From assembly GCF_024594815.1 (NCBI RefSeq), contig NZ_JANJOU010000009.1, positions 62,001 to 126,000 of the forward strand: a DNA stretch of 64,000 nucleotides, read 5' to 3'. The position numbers were made by a program, and so were the translations under genes. This DNA comes from Roseomonas populi. Its GTDB lineage: Bacteria; Pseudomonadota; Alphaproteobacteria; Acetobacterales; Acetobacteraceae. This document shows, in pieces, positions 1 through 8,423 of this stretch. The first letter of the stretch is position 1. The number at the start of each line of letters is the position of its first letter. The notes beneath the pieces are model-generated. The model did not search any database. It saw only the letters and a program-made list of their open reading frames with translations, and was not told the origin of the DNA.

Positions 1-111
1 CGCGAAGCCGGCGGCGTCCTCCAGGTCGGCCTGGTAGGCGGCCAGGGTGTTGCGCGCGGCCCCGCGCTCGGCCGCCAGCATCTCCAGGAAGGCCTCGACA
101 TGCCGGTCCAT
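1..111 (-). CDS. xerD: Tyrosine recombinase XerD, N-terminal fragment cut by the window edge
   Basis: Only the first 37 codons are present; the gene continues beyond position 1. The translation starts MDRHVEAFLEML and contains ERGAARNTLAAYQADL, which is the N-terminal SAM-like, DNA-binding core domain of XerC/XerD-type site-specific recombinases. These resolve chromosome dimers at dif during division. The ATG at 111-109 fits the usual start of the family, only a few residues before the conserved helix. It lies 14 bp downstream of a small membrane-protein gene on the same strand. The catalytic domain (R-H-R-Y) is out of view, so the choice of XerD over XerC is an inference. Confidence 0.75.
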   Translation of the reverse strand, partial: MDRHVEAFLEMLAAERGAARNTLAAYQADLEDAAGFA

Positions 112-125
112 GTGCCGGCCGGGGG

Positions 126-272
126 CTAGCGGGTGCCGAAGCGCTCGTTCGGCAGCACGCGCTCCACCGGCTCCTGCGAGACGCCGGGCGGGAAGGCACC
201 CACGGCCAGCAGCGCCGCGATCAGGGCGCCGAGCAGAAGCAGCACGAGGAGCAGGAGGGGGCGTCGGAACAT
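126..272 (-). CDS. Small single-pass membrane protein, 48 aa
   Basis: Forty-eight codons from ATG (272-270) to TAG (128-126). The N-terminus MFRRP is followed by a run of about 22 hydrophobic residues (LLLLVLLLLGALIAALLAV) and a short tail ending RVLPNERFGTR. This is one membrane helix or an uncleaved signal anchor, with a periplasmic tail of about 20 residues. It is too short for routine gene callers. It sits 14 bp upstream of xerD on the same strand and 69 bp from the divergent aroKB, so it may be co-transcribed with xerD. No function is recognised. Normal codon use and the clean fit between two genes argue that it is real. Confidence 0.5.
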   Translation of the reverse strand: MFRRPLLLLVLLLLGALIAALLAVGAFPPGVSQEPVERVLPNERFGTR

Positions 273-341
273 CAGGTAATCGGCTTCCCCAAAACGCGGC
301 GACCGGGCTGTGGGCCACCCGGAGGACGCGGCGGCGGGGGT

Positions 342-2078
342 GTGCTAGCGTTGCGCGCCGTGTCACGCAACCTCGCCGATCCCCTCGTTTCCCAACCGGC
401 CCCCGAGAAGGCCGCCGAAGCGCCCCCCATCCCCGCCGCGCCGCCGCCGCCCGGGCGGAGCATCGTGCTCGTCGGCATGCCCGGCGCGGGGAAGTCCGCC
501 GTCGGCCGCCGCCTCGCCGCGCGGCTCGGCCTGCCCTTCCTGGACGCGGACACGGAGATCGAGAACGCCGCCGGCCTGACGGTGGCCGAAATCTTCGCCC
601 GCTACGGCGAAGCCCATTTCCGCGATGGGGAGCGCCGGGTGATCGCCCGCATCGCCGCCGGCCCGCCCGTGGTTCTCGCCACCGGCGGCGGCGCCTATGT
701 CGATCCCCGCACCCGCCGGGCGCTGCGGGAGGCCGGGGCCGTCACCCTCTGGATCCGGGCGGATATCCCCGTGCTGAAGCGCCGCATCGCCGGGCGCAGC
801 AACCGCCCCCTCTTCATCGGGCGGGATCCGGAGGAGGTGCTGCGCGGCCTCATGGCCGCCCGCTACCCCTTCTATGCCGAGGCCGACCTCGCCATCGACT
901 GCGGCGAGGACACTCCGGAGGTGACGACGGTTCGGGCGGAGCGCGCCATCACCGGCTGGCAGCGCCCGGCGCGCCTGCCCGTCGCGCTCTCCACGAATCC
1001 CTATGAGGTGGTGGTCGGCAGCGGGCTGCTGGCCCGGGCCGGCGGCCTGCTCTCGCCCCACCTGCCCACACGCCGGGTCGCAGTCGTCTCCGACGCCATC
1101 GTCCATGCCCTGCACGGCGCCACCCTGCGGGCCGGGCTGGAGGAGGGCGGCTTCGACATCCGCGCGGAGGTGACGGTGCCCCCCGGCGAGGGCTCCAAGC
1201 GCATGGAGATGCTGGAGGAGGTGCTGGAGCAGGTCCTGGCCGCCGGCGCCGATCGCGGCACCACCATCATCGCCCTCGGCGGCGGGGTGGTGGGGGACCT
1301 GGCGGGCTTCGCGGCTGCTGTTGCCCTCCGCGGCCTGCCTTTCGTTCAGATCCCCACCACGCTGCTGGCCCAGGTGGACAGTTCCGTTGGCGGCAAGACC
1401 GGGGTGAACCTACGGGCGGGCAAGAACCTGGCGGGCGCCTTCCACCAGCCCCGCATCGTGCTGGCCGATACCGGCGCCCTCGGCACCCTGCCCGCGCGGG
1501 AGCTGCGGGCGGGCTGGGGCGAGGTGGCGAAGCACGGCCTTCTCCAGGGCCCGCTCTGGGAATGGTGCGAGGCCTGCGGCCCCGCCGCCATGGCCGGCGA
1601 CCCGGAGGCGCTGCGCCACGCCGTGCTGGAATCCTGCCGCCTGAAGGCCGGCGTGGTGGTGGAGGACGAGTTCGAGACGGCGAAGGATGGCGGCCGCGCC
1701 CTGCTCAACCTCGGCCACACCTTCGCCCATGCCCTGGAAGCCGAGTGCGGCTACGACGGCACCCTTCTGCACGGGGAGGCGGTGGCGGTCGGCCTCGGCC
1801 TCGCCGCCGCCCTTTCCGCGCGGCTCGGCCACTGCGCCCAGGAATGGCCGGGGCGGGTGATGGAGCACCTGGCCGCTGTGGGCCTGCCCGCCCGGATCAG
1901 CGACCTGCCCCGCGTCTTCTCCGCGGAGGCGCTGATCGGGCGCATGAGGAAGGACAAGAAGGTGCGGGATGGCGCCATGCGCTTCGTGCTGCTGCGCGGC
2001 GCCGGGCAGGCCTTCACCACGGCCGATGTCCCGCCCGAGGCGGTGGAGGCGCTGCTGCGGGACGAGGGGGCGGCCTGA
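342..2078 (+). CDS. aroKB: Bifunctional shikimate kinase / 3-dehydroquinate synthase (AroK-AroB fusion)
   Basis: A single 578-codon frame joins two enzymes of the shikimate pathway to chorismate. Residues about 38-205 are shikimate kinase: P-loop GMPGAGKS at 45-52, the DAD substrate region, GGGAY, and the lid arginines of RSNRPLF. Residues about 215-575 are 3-dehydroquinate synthase: the NAD-binding GGGVVGDLAGF, PTTLLAQVDSSVGGKTGVN, and the metal-binding GHTFAHALE and LHGE. The two catalyse steps 5 and 2 of the same cytosolic pathway. Usually these are two adjacent genes; here there is no stop and only a linker of about 10 residues. The start is uncertain: GTG at 342 is used, with TTG at 348 and GTG at 360 also in frame, and no strong Shine-Dalgarno sequence. 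Confidence 0.95.
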   Translation: MLALRAVSRNLADPLVSQPAPEKAAEAPPIPAAPPPPGRSIVLVGMPGAGKSAVGRRLAARLGLPFLDADTEIENAAGLTVAEIFARYGEAHFRDGERRVIARIAAGPPVVLATGGGAYVDPRTRRALREAGAVTLWIRADIPVLKRRIAGRSNRPLFIGRDPEEVLRGLMAARYPFYAEADLAIDCGEDTPEVTTVRAERAITGWQRPARLPVALSTNPYEVVVGSGLLARAGGLLSPHLPTRRVAVVSDAIVHALHGATLRAGLEEGGFDIRAEVTVPPGEGSKRMEMLEEVLEQVLAAGADRGTTIIALGGGVVGDLAGFAAAVALRGLPFVQIPTTLLAQVDSSVGGKTGVNLRAGKNLAGAFHQPRIVLADTGALGTLPARELRAGWGEVAKHGLLQGPLWEWCEACGPAAMAGDPEALRHAVLESCRLKAGVVVEDEFETAKDGGRALLNLGHTFAHALEAECGYDGTLLHGEAVAVGLGLAAALSARLGHCAQEWPGRVMEHLAAVGLPARISDLPRVFSAEALIGRMRKDKKVRDGAMRFVLLRGAGQAFTTADVPPEAVEALLRDEGAA

Positions 2079-2144
2079 CGCAACCCACCCCTCTCGTTCT
2101 ATCCCTGGCCGATCGCCCGGCCACCGCCTATTTTGCACCGCATC

Positions 2145-2690
2145 ATGCCGCTCTCAGCCCCCGCCGACCGGGAACCCCTGCACCGCCGCGCCATCACCAT
2201 GCACGGCTACCGGCGCACCGACGGGCTCTTCGATATCGAGGGGCACCTGGAGGACACGAAGAGCTACGCCTTCTCCGGCCTGGACCGCGGCACCATCGAG
2301 CCCGGCGAGCCGCTGCATGGCATGTGGCTGCGCCTGACAGTGGACGAGGAGCTGACGATCGTCGCCTGCGAGGCCGCGACGGATTTCTCCCCCTACGCCA
2401 TCTGCCCGCAGGCCGCGCCCAATTTCGCTGCCTTGGCCGGGCTGCGGATCGGCCCCGGCTTCACCCGCGCGGTGAAGGAGCGGGTGGGCGGCTCCGCCGG
2501 CTGCACCCACCTGCGGGAGATGCTGGCGCAGATGGCGACCGTTGCCTTCCAAACCATCTACCCCGTCCGCCGCCGCAAGGAGGCAGAGAGTCCGGAGGCC
2601 GCGGAGGCCGCCCGGAAGCGCATGATCGGCACCTGCCTCGCCTATGCGCCGGACAGCCCAATCCTGGCGCGGCGCTTCGGGCCGGGCTGA
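2145..2690 (+). CDS. DUF2889 domain protein
   Basis: The 181-aa product matches the DUF2889 pattern: an N-terminal RRAITMHGYRRTDGLFDIEGHLEDTK-like region, then GEPLHGMWLRLTVDE, an IGPGFT..VKER..G..GCTHL motif, and MATVAFQTIY. The conserved Cys/His of GCTHL suggests a metal or catalytic site, but the family has no established biochemical role. ATG 2145 is preferred over the in-frame TTG 12 bp upstream. The gene is 66 bp downstream of aroKB on the same strand and ends 1 bp from the convergent hydrolase gene. Confidence 0.8.
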   Translation: MPLSAPADREPLHRRAITMHGYRRTDGLFDIEGHLEDTKSYAFSGLDRGTIEPGEPLHGMWLRLTVDEELTIVACEAATDFSPYAICPQAAPNFAALAGLRIGPGFTRAVKERVGGSAGCTHLREMLAQMATVAFQTIYPVRRRKEAESPEAAEAARKRMIGTCLAYAPDSPILARRFGPG

Positions 2691-2691
2691 G

Positions 2692-3801
2692 CTAGCCGCG
2701 CCCCTTCCGGCGGAAAGCCGGGAGACGCCGCCCCGCCTCCACCTGAATCAGCGCCGCGGCCCAGAGCAGCGGCCGAAGCGGCCAGCGAAGCGCCCCGGCG
2801 CGCCTGAACCAGAGGGCACGGGCAGCCCGGCGCTGGCCGCGCAAGGCCATCGGCCCAACCCCGCCCGCCTCCGCGTGGCGGAAGCTGTCCAGGGCCTCCT
2901 CCGGCGCGCCGAGGGCCAGGAGGGCGTTGCCCCGCACATGGTACGGGCGCCCGGCAGGAAGATCCCGGAGTTGCAGCAGGCGCGCCCGGAGCGCGGCGGC
3001 AGCCCCGGCACCACCGTGGACCTGCCAGTCGGCAACGGCCTGGGCCAGCGCGTCCACCTCCTCCGCCGCGCTCATGCCCTTCTGCCGCGCCACCTCCAGC
3101 AGCGCCTCGCCCGCGGCTACCCGGCCCTGGCCCAGCCGCGCGGCCCCGAGCACGCCGCGGGATGCGGGCATGGCCCGGCGCCTCTCCCGGAGCAGGCGGC
3201 GGAGGGCCGGCATGTCCTCCGCCAGCAGTGCGCGCAGCCCGGCCTCCAGCTCCGCCTGCCCGGCCAGAAGGCGGATGGTGCCGTGATAGATCCCGCGGAT
3301 CGGGACCGGCCGCAGCCCGGGCTGCGCCAGCAGGGCGATGTTGGCCGCGTCATCCCCCTGCAACGGGTCGTACACCGCCCAGCTCACCGGCGGCGCGTCG
3401 CCCGGCCGCACCCGCATGTCCCGGTGCAGGGCGGGGCTGTAGAACGCGCGGTAGCGGTGGTCCCGCGGCACGTCCCCCGGCGCGATGGAGGCCTGGGGAG
3501 AGAGGGCGAGCGCGTGGCTGAGGCCGAGCCGCCGCCCGTACTTCAGCGCGCTGTAGCCACCCATGCTGAACCCGTAGCCGACCGCAATTGGCCCGAGGCG
3601 GCCGCGGAGCGCGCCCGCCGCTGCCTCCACGGAAGCGGCGGGGAACCAGTTCGGGCGCCGCGCGACGAAGCCGAAGCCCGGCCAGCCCATCCGCGCCACC
3701 ACCGCCTCGCCCCAGAACCCACCGGCCTCGGGCCGCTGCTGCGCGTCGCCGAAGGTGACGATGGTGGGCTTGGCCGGGTCGCCGGGCAGGGCGCGCAGCA
3801 C
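2692..3801 (-). CDS. Alpha/beta-hydrolase-fold protein with a helical C-terminal extension
   Basis: The product is about 369 aa. The N-terminal half has a beta-strand start (PTIVTFGDA) and a nucleophile-elbow motif GYGFSMGGYSAL with Ser79, typical of alpha/beta hydrolases. A possible acid/His region is YHGTIRLL. The C-terminal half, from about residue 215, is Ala/Leu/Arg-rich and helical, resembling TPR-like repeats (GNALLALGAPEEALDSFRHAEAGG). The substrate is unknown. The start is poorly defined: GTG at 3801 is the first usual start codon, and the frame stays open upstream into the bolA 3' end, so a CTG start or coupling to bolA is possible. It converges with the DUF2889 gene with a 1-bp gap. 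Confidence 0.7.
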   Translation of the reverse strand: MLRALPGDPAKPTIVTFGDAQQRPEAGGFWGEAVVARMGWPGFGFVARRPNWFPAASVEAAAGALRGRLGPIAVGYGFSMGGYSALKYGRRLGLSHALALSPQASIAPGDVPRDHRYRAFYSPALHRDMRVRPGDAPPVSWAVYDPLQGDDAANIALLAQPGLRPVPIRGIYHGTIRLLAGQAELEAGLRALLAEDMPALRRLLRERRRAMPASRGVLGAARLGQGRVAAGEALLEVARQKGMSAAEEVDALAQAVADWQVHGGAGAAAALRARLLQLRDLPAGRPYHVRGNALLALGAPEEALDSFRHAEAGGVGPMALRGQRRAARALWFRRAGALRWPLRPLLWAAALIQVEAGRRLPAFRRKGRG

Positions 3802-3847
3802 CAGCTCCGCGTCCTCGAACAGCGTCCCGGACAGGGCGGCGGGCGTT

Positions 3848-4120
3848 TCAGGCCTCGCCCGGCGCCCGCAGTTCCAGCGCCAGCGCGTGCATCCCTCCGC
3901 CGAACTCCGCCTCCAGCGCGGCGTGCACGGCGCGGGATCGGGCCAGGCGGGTCATGCCGGCGAAGCCCGGCGCCACCACGCGCACGGAATAGTGCGTCTC
4001 CCCGCCGGGCCGCGCGCCGGCATGGCCGGCATGGCGGTGGCTGTCGTCCTGCACCGCCACCTCCGCGCCGGGGAAGGCGTGCAGAAGGGTGGCGCGGAGG
4101 CGCTCTGCGCGGCTGCTCAT
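3848..4120 (-). CDS. bolA: BolA family protein
   Basis: The 90-aa product begins MSSRAERLRATL and carries the BolA core: PGAEVAVQDDSHRHAGHAG, the THYSVRVV strand, and the F.G.TRLARSRAVHAAL helix ending ALALELRAPGEA. BolA proteins bind monothiol glutaredoxins through a bridging [2Fe-2S] cluster and take part in iron-sulfur and redox regulation; the family His in SHRHAGH is present. An in-frame ATG at 4144 would add eight residues, but ATG 4120 gives the standard BolA N-terminus. It is divergent from the J-domain gene and upstream of the alpha/beta hydrolase on the same strand. Confidence 0.9.
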   Translation of the reverse strand: MSSRAERLRATLLHAFPGAEVAVQDDSHRHAGHAGARPGGETHYSVRVVAPGFAGMTRLARSRAVHAALEAEFGGGMHALALELRAPGEA

Positions 4121-4224
4121 TTGTTGGTGCTCATTCAAGGGCATTTTCCATGGGTTAAGGGCATATGGGAAGGGACGTTTCGTGCCTTGCCCGAGCGGGC
4201 GTCCGCGCCCATAAGGTCCCCATC

Positions 4225-4815
4225 ATGGCCCGACGCGGCACCGCACCACTCCGATCCACCGTCCCCCCCGGCAGCTCCATCCGGAGCTGCGAGGCCCCCG
4301 GCTGCGAGGCTCCCGGCGAGTTCCGGGCGCCGCGCGACCGCTCCCGCCTGCGGGACTACTATCATTTCTGCCTGGAGCACGTCCGCGCCTACAACCAGGC
4401 CTGGGATTTCTACCGCGGCATGAGCCCGGAGGAGATCGAGAAGAACCTGCGCGAGGATTCTGGCTGGCAGCGCCCCACCTGGCCCCTGGGCAGGCTGGGC
4501 GGGCAGGCCCATATCGGGCCCGAGGGGCTGCGTGACCCGCTCGGCCTCTTCGCCGACACCAAGCCGACGCCGAAGAAGACCGCAAGGGAAGCGCCGCCGG
4601 AGCTGCGCGCCGCCCTCGACGTCCTCGGCCTCGGCTGGCCCATCGACGAGGACGGGCTGCGCGCCCGCTACAAGGACCTTGCCAAGCGCTACCACCCGGA
4701 CGCGAATGGCGGCGACAAATCCTCCGAGGAGCGGTTGAAGGACATCAACCGCGCCTACAGCCTCATCCGCAAGCGCCTCGCGACGCTTGCCCCGCAGCCG
4801 AGCCAGGCGGCCTGA
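4225..4815 (+). CDS. J-domain molecular chaperone adapter next to cobS
   Basis: The 196-aa product has a C-terminal J domain (about residues 130-190) with the HPD tripeptide in [10 protein letters not shown] and helix IV-like [15 protein letters not shown]. The N-terminal half contains two CE.PGC-type cysteines and the stretch [21 protein letters not shown], seen in the alphaproteobacterial J proteins that precede cobS. J domains stimulate DnaK ATP hydrolysis. Position 49 bp upstream of cobS suggests a link to folding or assembly of the cobaltochelatase, which is inferred from context only. ATG 4225 is chosen because it begins the conserved [10 protein letters not shown] segment; an in-frame start at 4165 would add 20 unconvincing residues. 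Confidence 0.9.
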   Translation: MARRGTAPLRSTVPPGSSIRSCEAPGCEAPGEFRAPRDRSRLRDYYHFCLEHVRAYNQAWDFYRGMSPEEIEKNLREDSGWQRPTWPLGRLGGQAHIGPEGLRDPLGLFADTKPTPKKTAREAPPELRAALDVLGLGWPIDEDGLRARYKDLAKRYHPDANGGDKSSEERLKDINRAYSLIRKRLATLAPQPSQAA

Positions 4816-4864
4816 GACCGAAAGGCCCGCCGCCCATCACCTTTCCACGGAACCGGACCCGTCC

Positions 4865-5869
4865 ATGAGCAACGTCGCCAGCATCTCCGAAAGCCGTTCC
4901 ACGGCCACGATCGACATGCCCGACACGAAGGTGTCCGTGCGCGAGGTCTTCGGGATCGAGAGCGACCTTGTGGTTCCCGGCTTCTCCGCGCGCACGGAGC
5001 ACGTGCCGGAGATCGACCCCACTTACAAGTTCGACCGCGACACCACCCTCGCCATCCTCGCGGGCTTCGCGTTCAACCGCCGCGTGATGGTCCAGGGCTA
5101 CCACGGCACCGGCAAGTCCACCCATATCGAGCAGGTGGCGGCCCGCCTGAACTGGCCCTGCCTGCGCGTGAACCTGGACAGCCACATCTCCCGCATCGAC
5201 CTCGTCGGCAAGGACGCGATCGTGCTGAAGGACGGCAAGCAGGTGACGGAGTTCAAGGAAGGCATCCTTCCCTGGGCCCTGCAGCACCCCTGCGCCATGG
5301 TGTTCGACGAGTACGACGCCGGCCGCCCGGACGTGATGTTCGTCATCCAGCGCGTGCTGGAGGTCGAGGGCAAGCTGACCCTGCTGGACCAGAACCGCGT
5401 GATCCGCCCGCATCCGGGCTTCCGCCTTTTCGCCACCGCCAACACGGTGGGCCTGGGCGACACCACCGGCCTGTATCACGGCACCCAGCAGATCAATCAG
5501 GGCCAGATGGACCGCTGGAACATCGTGGCCACCCTGAACTACCTGCCCCACGCGCAGGAGACCTCCATCGTCGCCGCCAAGATGGGCGTGGCGGAGAATG
5601 ACTCGAAGGGCCGTAAGCAGATCGAGGCGATGGTGGCCCTGGCCGACCTGACCCGCGCGGGCTTCATCGCCGGCGACATCTCCACCGTCATGTCCCCGCG
5701 CACCGTCATCACCTGGGCGGAGAACGCGAAGATCTTCGGCGATGTCGGCTTCGCCTTCCGCCTCTCCTTCCTCAACAAGTGCGACGAGGCGGAGCGGTCC
5801 ACCGTGGCCGAGTACTACCAGCGCTGCTTCAACGAGGAGATCCCGACGGGTCTCTACGTGAAGCGGTAA
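4865..5869 (+). CDS. cobS: Aerobic cobaltochelatase subunit CobS
   Basis: This 334-aa AAA+ ATPase has P-loop GYHGTGKST, Walker B-like [13 protein letters not shown], and the sensor region [20 protein letters not shown]. These are diagnostic of CobS, which with CobT forms the ATPase ring that drives Co2+ insertion by CobN into hydrogenobyrinic acid a,c-diamide in aerobic B12 synthesis. Length is close to that of other CobS proteins. ATG 4865 ([10 protein letters not shown]) is preferred; the frame is open upstream into the J-domain gene. It is followed 7 bp later by the GST gene and then cobT. No cobN is in the window. Confidence 0.96.
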   Translation: MSNVASISESRSTATIDMPDTKVSVREVFGIESDLVVPGFSARTEHVPEIDPTYKFDRDTTLAILAGFAFNRRVMVQGYHGTGKSTHIEQVAARLNWPCLRVNLDSHISRIDLVGKDAIVLKDGKQVTEFKEGILPWALQHPCAMVFDEYDAGRPDVMFVIQRVLEVEGKLTLLDQNRVIRPHPGFRLFATANTVGLGDTTGLYHGTQQINQGQMDRWNIVATLNYLPHAQETSIVAAKMGVAENDSKGRKQIEAMVALADLTRAGFIAGDISTVMSPRTVITWAENAKIFGDVGFAFRLSFLNKCDEAERSTVAEYYQRCFNEEIPTGLYVKR

Positions 5870-5876
5870 TCCCGCC

Positions 5877-6524
5877 ATGGCGGCGCGCTTCCTTCTGCAC
5901 CACGCGCCGAACTCCCGCTCCGCCGGCAGCCTGTGGCTGCTGGAGGAGGCGGGGGCGGATTACGAGCTGTCCTGGCACAGCATCGAGGTCGCGACCAACA
6001 AGGCACCGGACTACCTGGCCCTGAACCCGGCCGGGAAGCTGCCCACCCTGGTGGACCACGGCCCGGATGGCGACTGGAAGGGCGTGGTGGTGACGGAAGC
6101 CGCCGCCATCGCCGCCTATGTCGCGGATGCCCTGCCGCAATCCCTCCTCGCGCCGGCGATCGGCACCCCGGGCCGCGCGGCCTACGCCTTTTGGATGGCC
6201 TACGGCCCCGGCGTGCTCGAGCCCGCCATGGCCGACGCCGCATTCCCCCGCGCGAAGGAAGCCCCGGCCCGTGCGCTGGGCTGGCCGCCCTTCCCCGAGG
6301 CCGTTGCCCGGGTCGAGGCCGCGCTGGGAAGGGGCCCCTGGCTCTGCGGGGCACAGTTCACGGCGGCCGACATACAGCTCGGCGGCCTGCTCGCCTGGGT
6401 CGTGCAATGGGGCCTGCTGAAGCCTGGGCCCAGCATCACCCGCTATCTCTCCGCCATCGAGGCCCGCCCCGCGCGGCAGGCCTCCCTTCGCAAGGGAGCC
6501 GCGCCCGAGCGGCAAGCGTCATGA
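5877..6524 (+). CDS. Glutathione S-transferase family protein inserted between cobS and cobT
   Basis: The 215-aa product has an N-terminal thioredoxin-fold domain with the GST pattern ([23 protein letters not shown], then [10 protein letters not shown] and [13 protein letters not shown]) and a C-terminal helical domain ([19 protein letters not shown]). It probably conjugates or reduces with glutathione; the substrate is unknown. The active-site Ser/Tyr position is not certain from reading alone. The gene begins 7 bp after cobS and its TGA overlaps the ATG of cobT, so it is translationally coupled within the cobaltochelatase operon. cobS and cobT more usually adjoin, so this placement is unusual. 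Confidence 0.9.
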   Translation: MAARFLLHHAPNSRSAGSLWLLEEAGADYELSWHSIEVATNKAPDYLALNPAGKLPTLVDHGPDGDWKGVVVTEAAAIAAYVADALPQSLLAPAIGTPGRAAYAFWMAYGPGVLEPAMADAAFPRAKEAPARALGWPPFPEAVARVEAALGRGPWLCGAQFTAADIQLGGLLAWVVQWGLLKPGPSITRYLSAIEARPARQASLRKGAAPERQAS

Positions 6525-8398
6525 GCGGCAGCAACAAGGACACCACCCGGCAGGAAGAGTTCAAGCGGGCCACCGCCGGCGCCATCCGCGCCATGGCGCG
6601 CTCCTCCGAGGTGCAGGTCGCCTTCCAGCCCGGCCCCTCCGGCCTGGCCGGCAAGCGCGCCCGCCTGCCCCTGCCCACCCGCGCCCTGCCGCCGACCGAG
6701 ATGGCGAAGCTGCGCGGCGCCGCCGATTCCGTGGCCCTGAAGCTGCGCCACCACGACGAGGCCACCCACTCCGCCCGCACCCCCGGCCGCCGCGAGGCGA
6801 AGGAGGTGTTTGACGCCCTGGAGCAGGCCCGGGTGGAGGCTGTCGGCGGCCGCCACATGGCCGGCGTCGCCGCTAACCTCCGCGCCCGCTACGCCGAGCA
6901 GGCGGAGGCGGAGGGCTATGACCGCATGACCCGCAAGGACCAGCTGCCGCTGACGGCGGCGCTGTCCCTGCTGGCGCGCGAGAAGCTGAGCGGCGAGCCC
7001 GTGCCCGAGGCCGCGCGCCGCGTGGCCGACCTGTGGCGCGATACGCTGGGCCCGCGTGCCGACGAAGCCCTGGCCGAGATGGCCAACAGCGCCGAGGACC
7101 AGGACGCCTTCGGCCGCGCCGCCCGCAAGCTGCTGGCCGCCCTGGACCTCGCCGAGGCCGAGGCGGAGGCCGAGAGCGAGGAGTCCCAGGACCAGGAGGA
7201 TGAGGGCAGCGAGACCTCCGGCGCCCAGGACCAGTCCGGCGAGGGCGAGAGCAAGCCCCAGGAATCCGAGAGCCTGATGGGCGCCCAGCCCGAGCAGACC
7301 GAGGGCCAGGCCGGCGAGGAAGAGGCCGGCGAGGACGAGGAGGAGGACGGCGCCGCCGCCGAGGGCGAGGACCGCCCGGGCGGCCCGCAGCAGCGCAAGG
7401 AAGTGCCCGTCACCGACGATGTCTCGGCCTATCGCGCCTACATCAAGCAGTTCGACGAGGAGGTCTCGGCCGACGACCTCTGCGACCCGGAGGAGCTGGC
7501 GCGGCTGCGCCAGCAGCTGGACCAGCAGCTCTCCCACCTGCAGGGCGTGGTCTCCAAGCTCGCCAACCGCCTGCAGCGCCGCCTCCTGGCGCAGCAGCAG
7601 CGCGCCTGGGAGTTCGACCTGGAGGAAGGCCTGCTCGACGTGGCGCGCCTCGCCCGCATCGTCGCCTCGCCCACCCACTCGCTGACCTACAAGCGGGAGC
7701 GCGAGGCGGATTTCCGCGATACCGTTGTGACCCTGCTGATCGACAATTCCGGATCCATGCGCGGCCGGCCAATCACCGTGGCCGCCATGTGCTGCGACAT
7801 CCTGGCCCGCACGCTGGAGCGCTGCGCGGTGAAGGTGGAGATCCTGGGCTTCACCACCCGCGCCTGGAAGGGCGGCCAGAGCCGTGAGCGCTGGGTGCAG
7901 GACGGCAAGCCCCGCAACCCCGGCCGGCTGAACGACCTTCGACACGTGATCTACAAGGCCGCCGATGCCCCCTGGCGCCGCGCCCGCAAGAACCTCGGCC
8001 TGATGCTCCGCGAGGGGCTGCTGAAGGAGAACATCGACGGCGAGGCGCTGGACTGGGCCTATAAGCGCCTCCTCTCCCGCCCGGAGAAGCGCCGCATCCT
8101 GATGGTGATCTCGGACGGCGCGCCGGTGGATGACAGCACCCTTTCCGTGAACCCCGGCAACTACCTGGAGCGGCACCTGCGCAAGGTGATCCACGACATC
8201 GAGGGCCGAGACATCGTGGAGCTGATCGCGATCGGCATCGGCCACGACGTGACCCGCTATTACCGCCGCGCCGTGACCATCGTGGACGCCGAGGAGCTGG
8301 GCGGCACCATGATGAAGAAGCTGGCCGAGCTGTTCGACGAGGACGCCGCCATGGCCTGGCAGCGCGCCGCGTCCGAGCGCGCTCCGGTGATGGTGTGA
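6521..8398 (+). CDS. cobT: Aerobic cobaltochelatase subunit CobT
   Basis: The 625-aa product has three parts. An N-terminal helical domain occupies about residues 1-205. A very acidic linker rich in Glu, Asp, Ser and Gln spans about 210-290. A C-terminal von Willebrand A domain carries a MIDAS motif DNSGSMRG (D408, S410, S412) and [10 protein letters not shown]. This is the CobT layout: the VWA/integrin-I domain pairs with the AAA+ CobS ring to power cobalt insertion. The ATG at 6521 overlaps the GST stop by 4 bp (ATGA), fixing the start. The frame is open far upstream through the GST gene, but that part is a shadow of it. Confidence 0.96.
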   Translation: MSGSNKDTTRQEEFKRATAGAIRAMARSSEVQVAFQPGPSGLAGKRARLPLPTRALPPTEMAKLRGAADSVALKLRHHDEATHSARTPGRREAKEVFDALEQARVEAVGGRHMAGVAANLRARYAEQAEAEGYDRMTRKDQLPLTAALSLLAREKLSGEPVPEAARRVADLWRDTLGPRADEALAEMANSAEDQDAFGRAARKLLAALDLAEAEAEAESEESQDQEDEGSETSGAQDQSGEGESKPQESESLMGAQPEQTEGQAGEEEAGEDEEEDGAAAEGEDRPGGPQQRKEVPVTDDVSAYRAYIKQFDEEVSADDLCDPEELARLRQQLDQQLSHLQGVVSKLANRLQRRLLAQQQRAWEFDLEEGLLDVARLARIVASPTHSLTYKREREADFRDTVVTLLIDNSGSMRGRPITVAAMCCDILARTLERCAVKVEILGFTTRAWKGGQSRERWVQDGKPRNPGRLNDLRHVIYKAADAPWRRARKNLGLMLREGLLKENIDGEALDWAYKRLLSRPEKRRILMVISDGAPVDDSTLSVNPGNYLERHLRKVIHDIEGRDIVELIAIGIGHDVTRYYRRAVTIVDAEELGGTMMKKLAELFDEDAAMAWQRAASERAPVMV

Positions 8399-8423
8399 CC
8401 CCCGGCCCCAGGTAGCCGGGTAC

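Noticed and set aside
8401-8420. CCCGGC/GCCGGG dyad after cobT as terminator
   Set aside because: The stem is only 6 bp, has no T-tract, and the next gene's start lies 4 bp downstream, so read-through is more likely.
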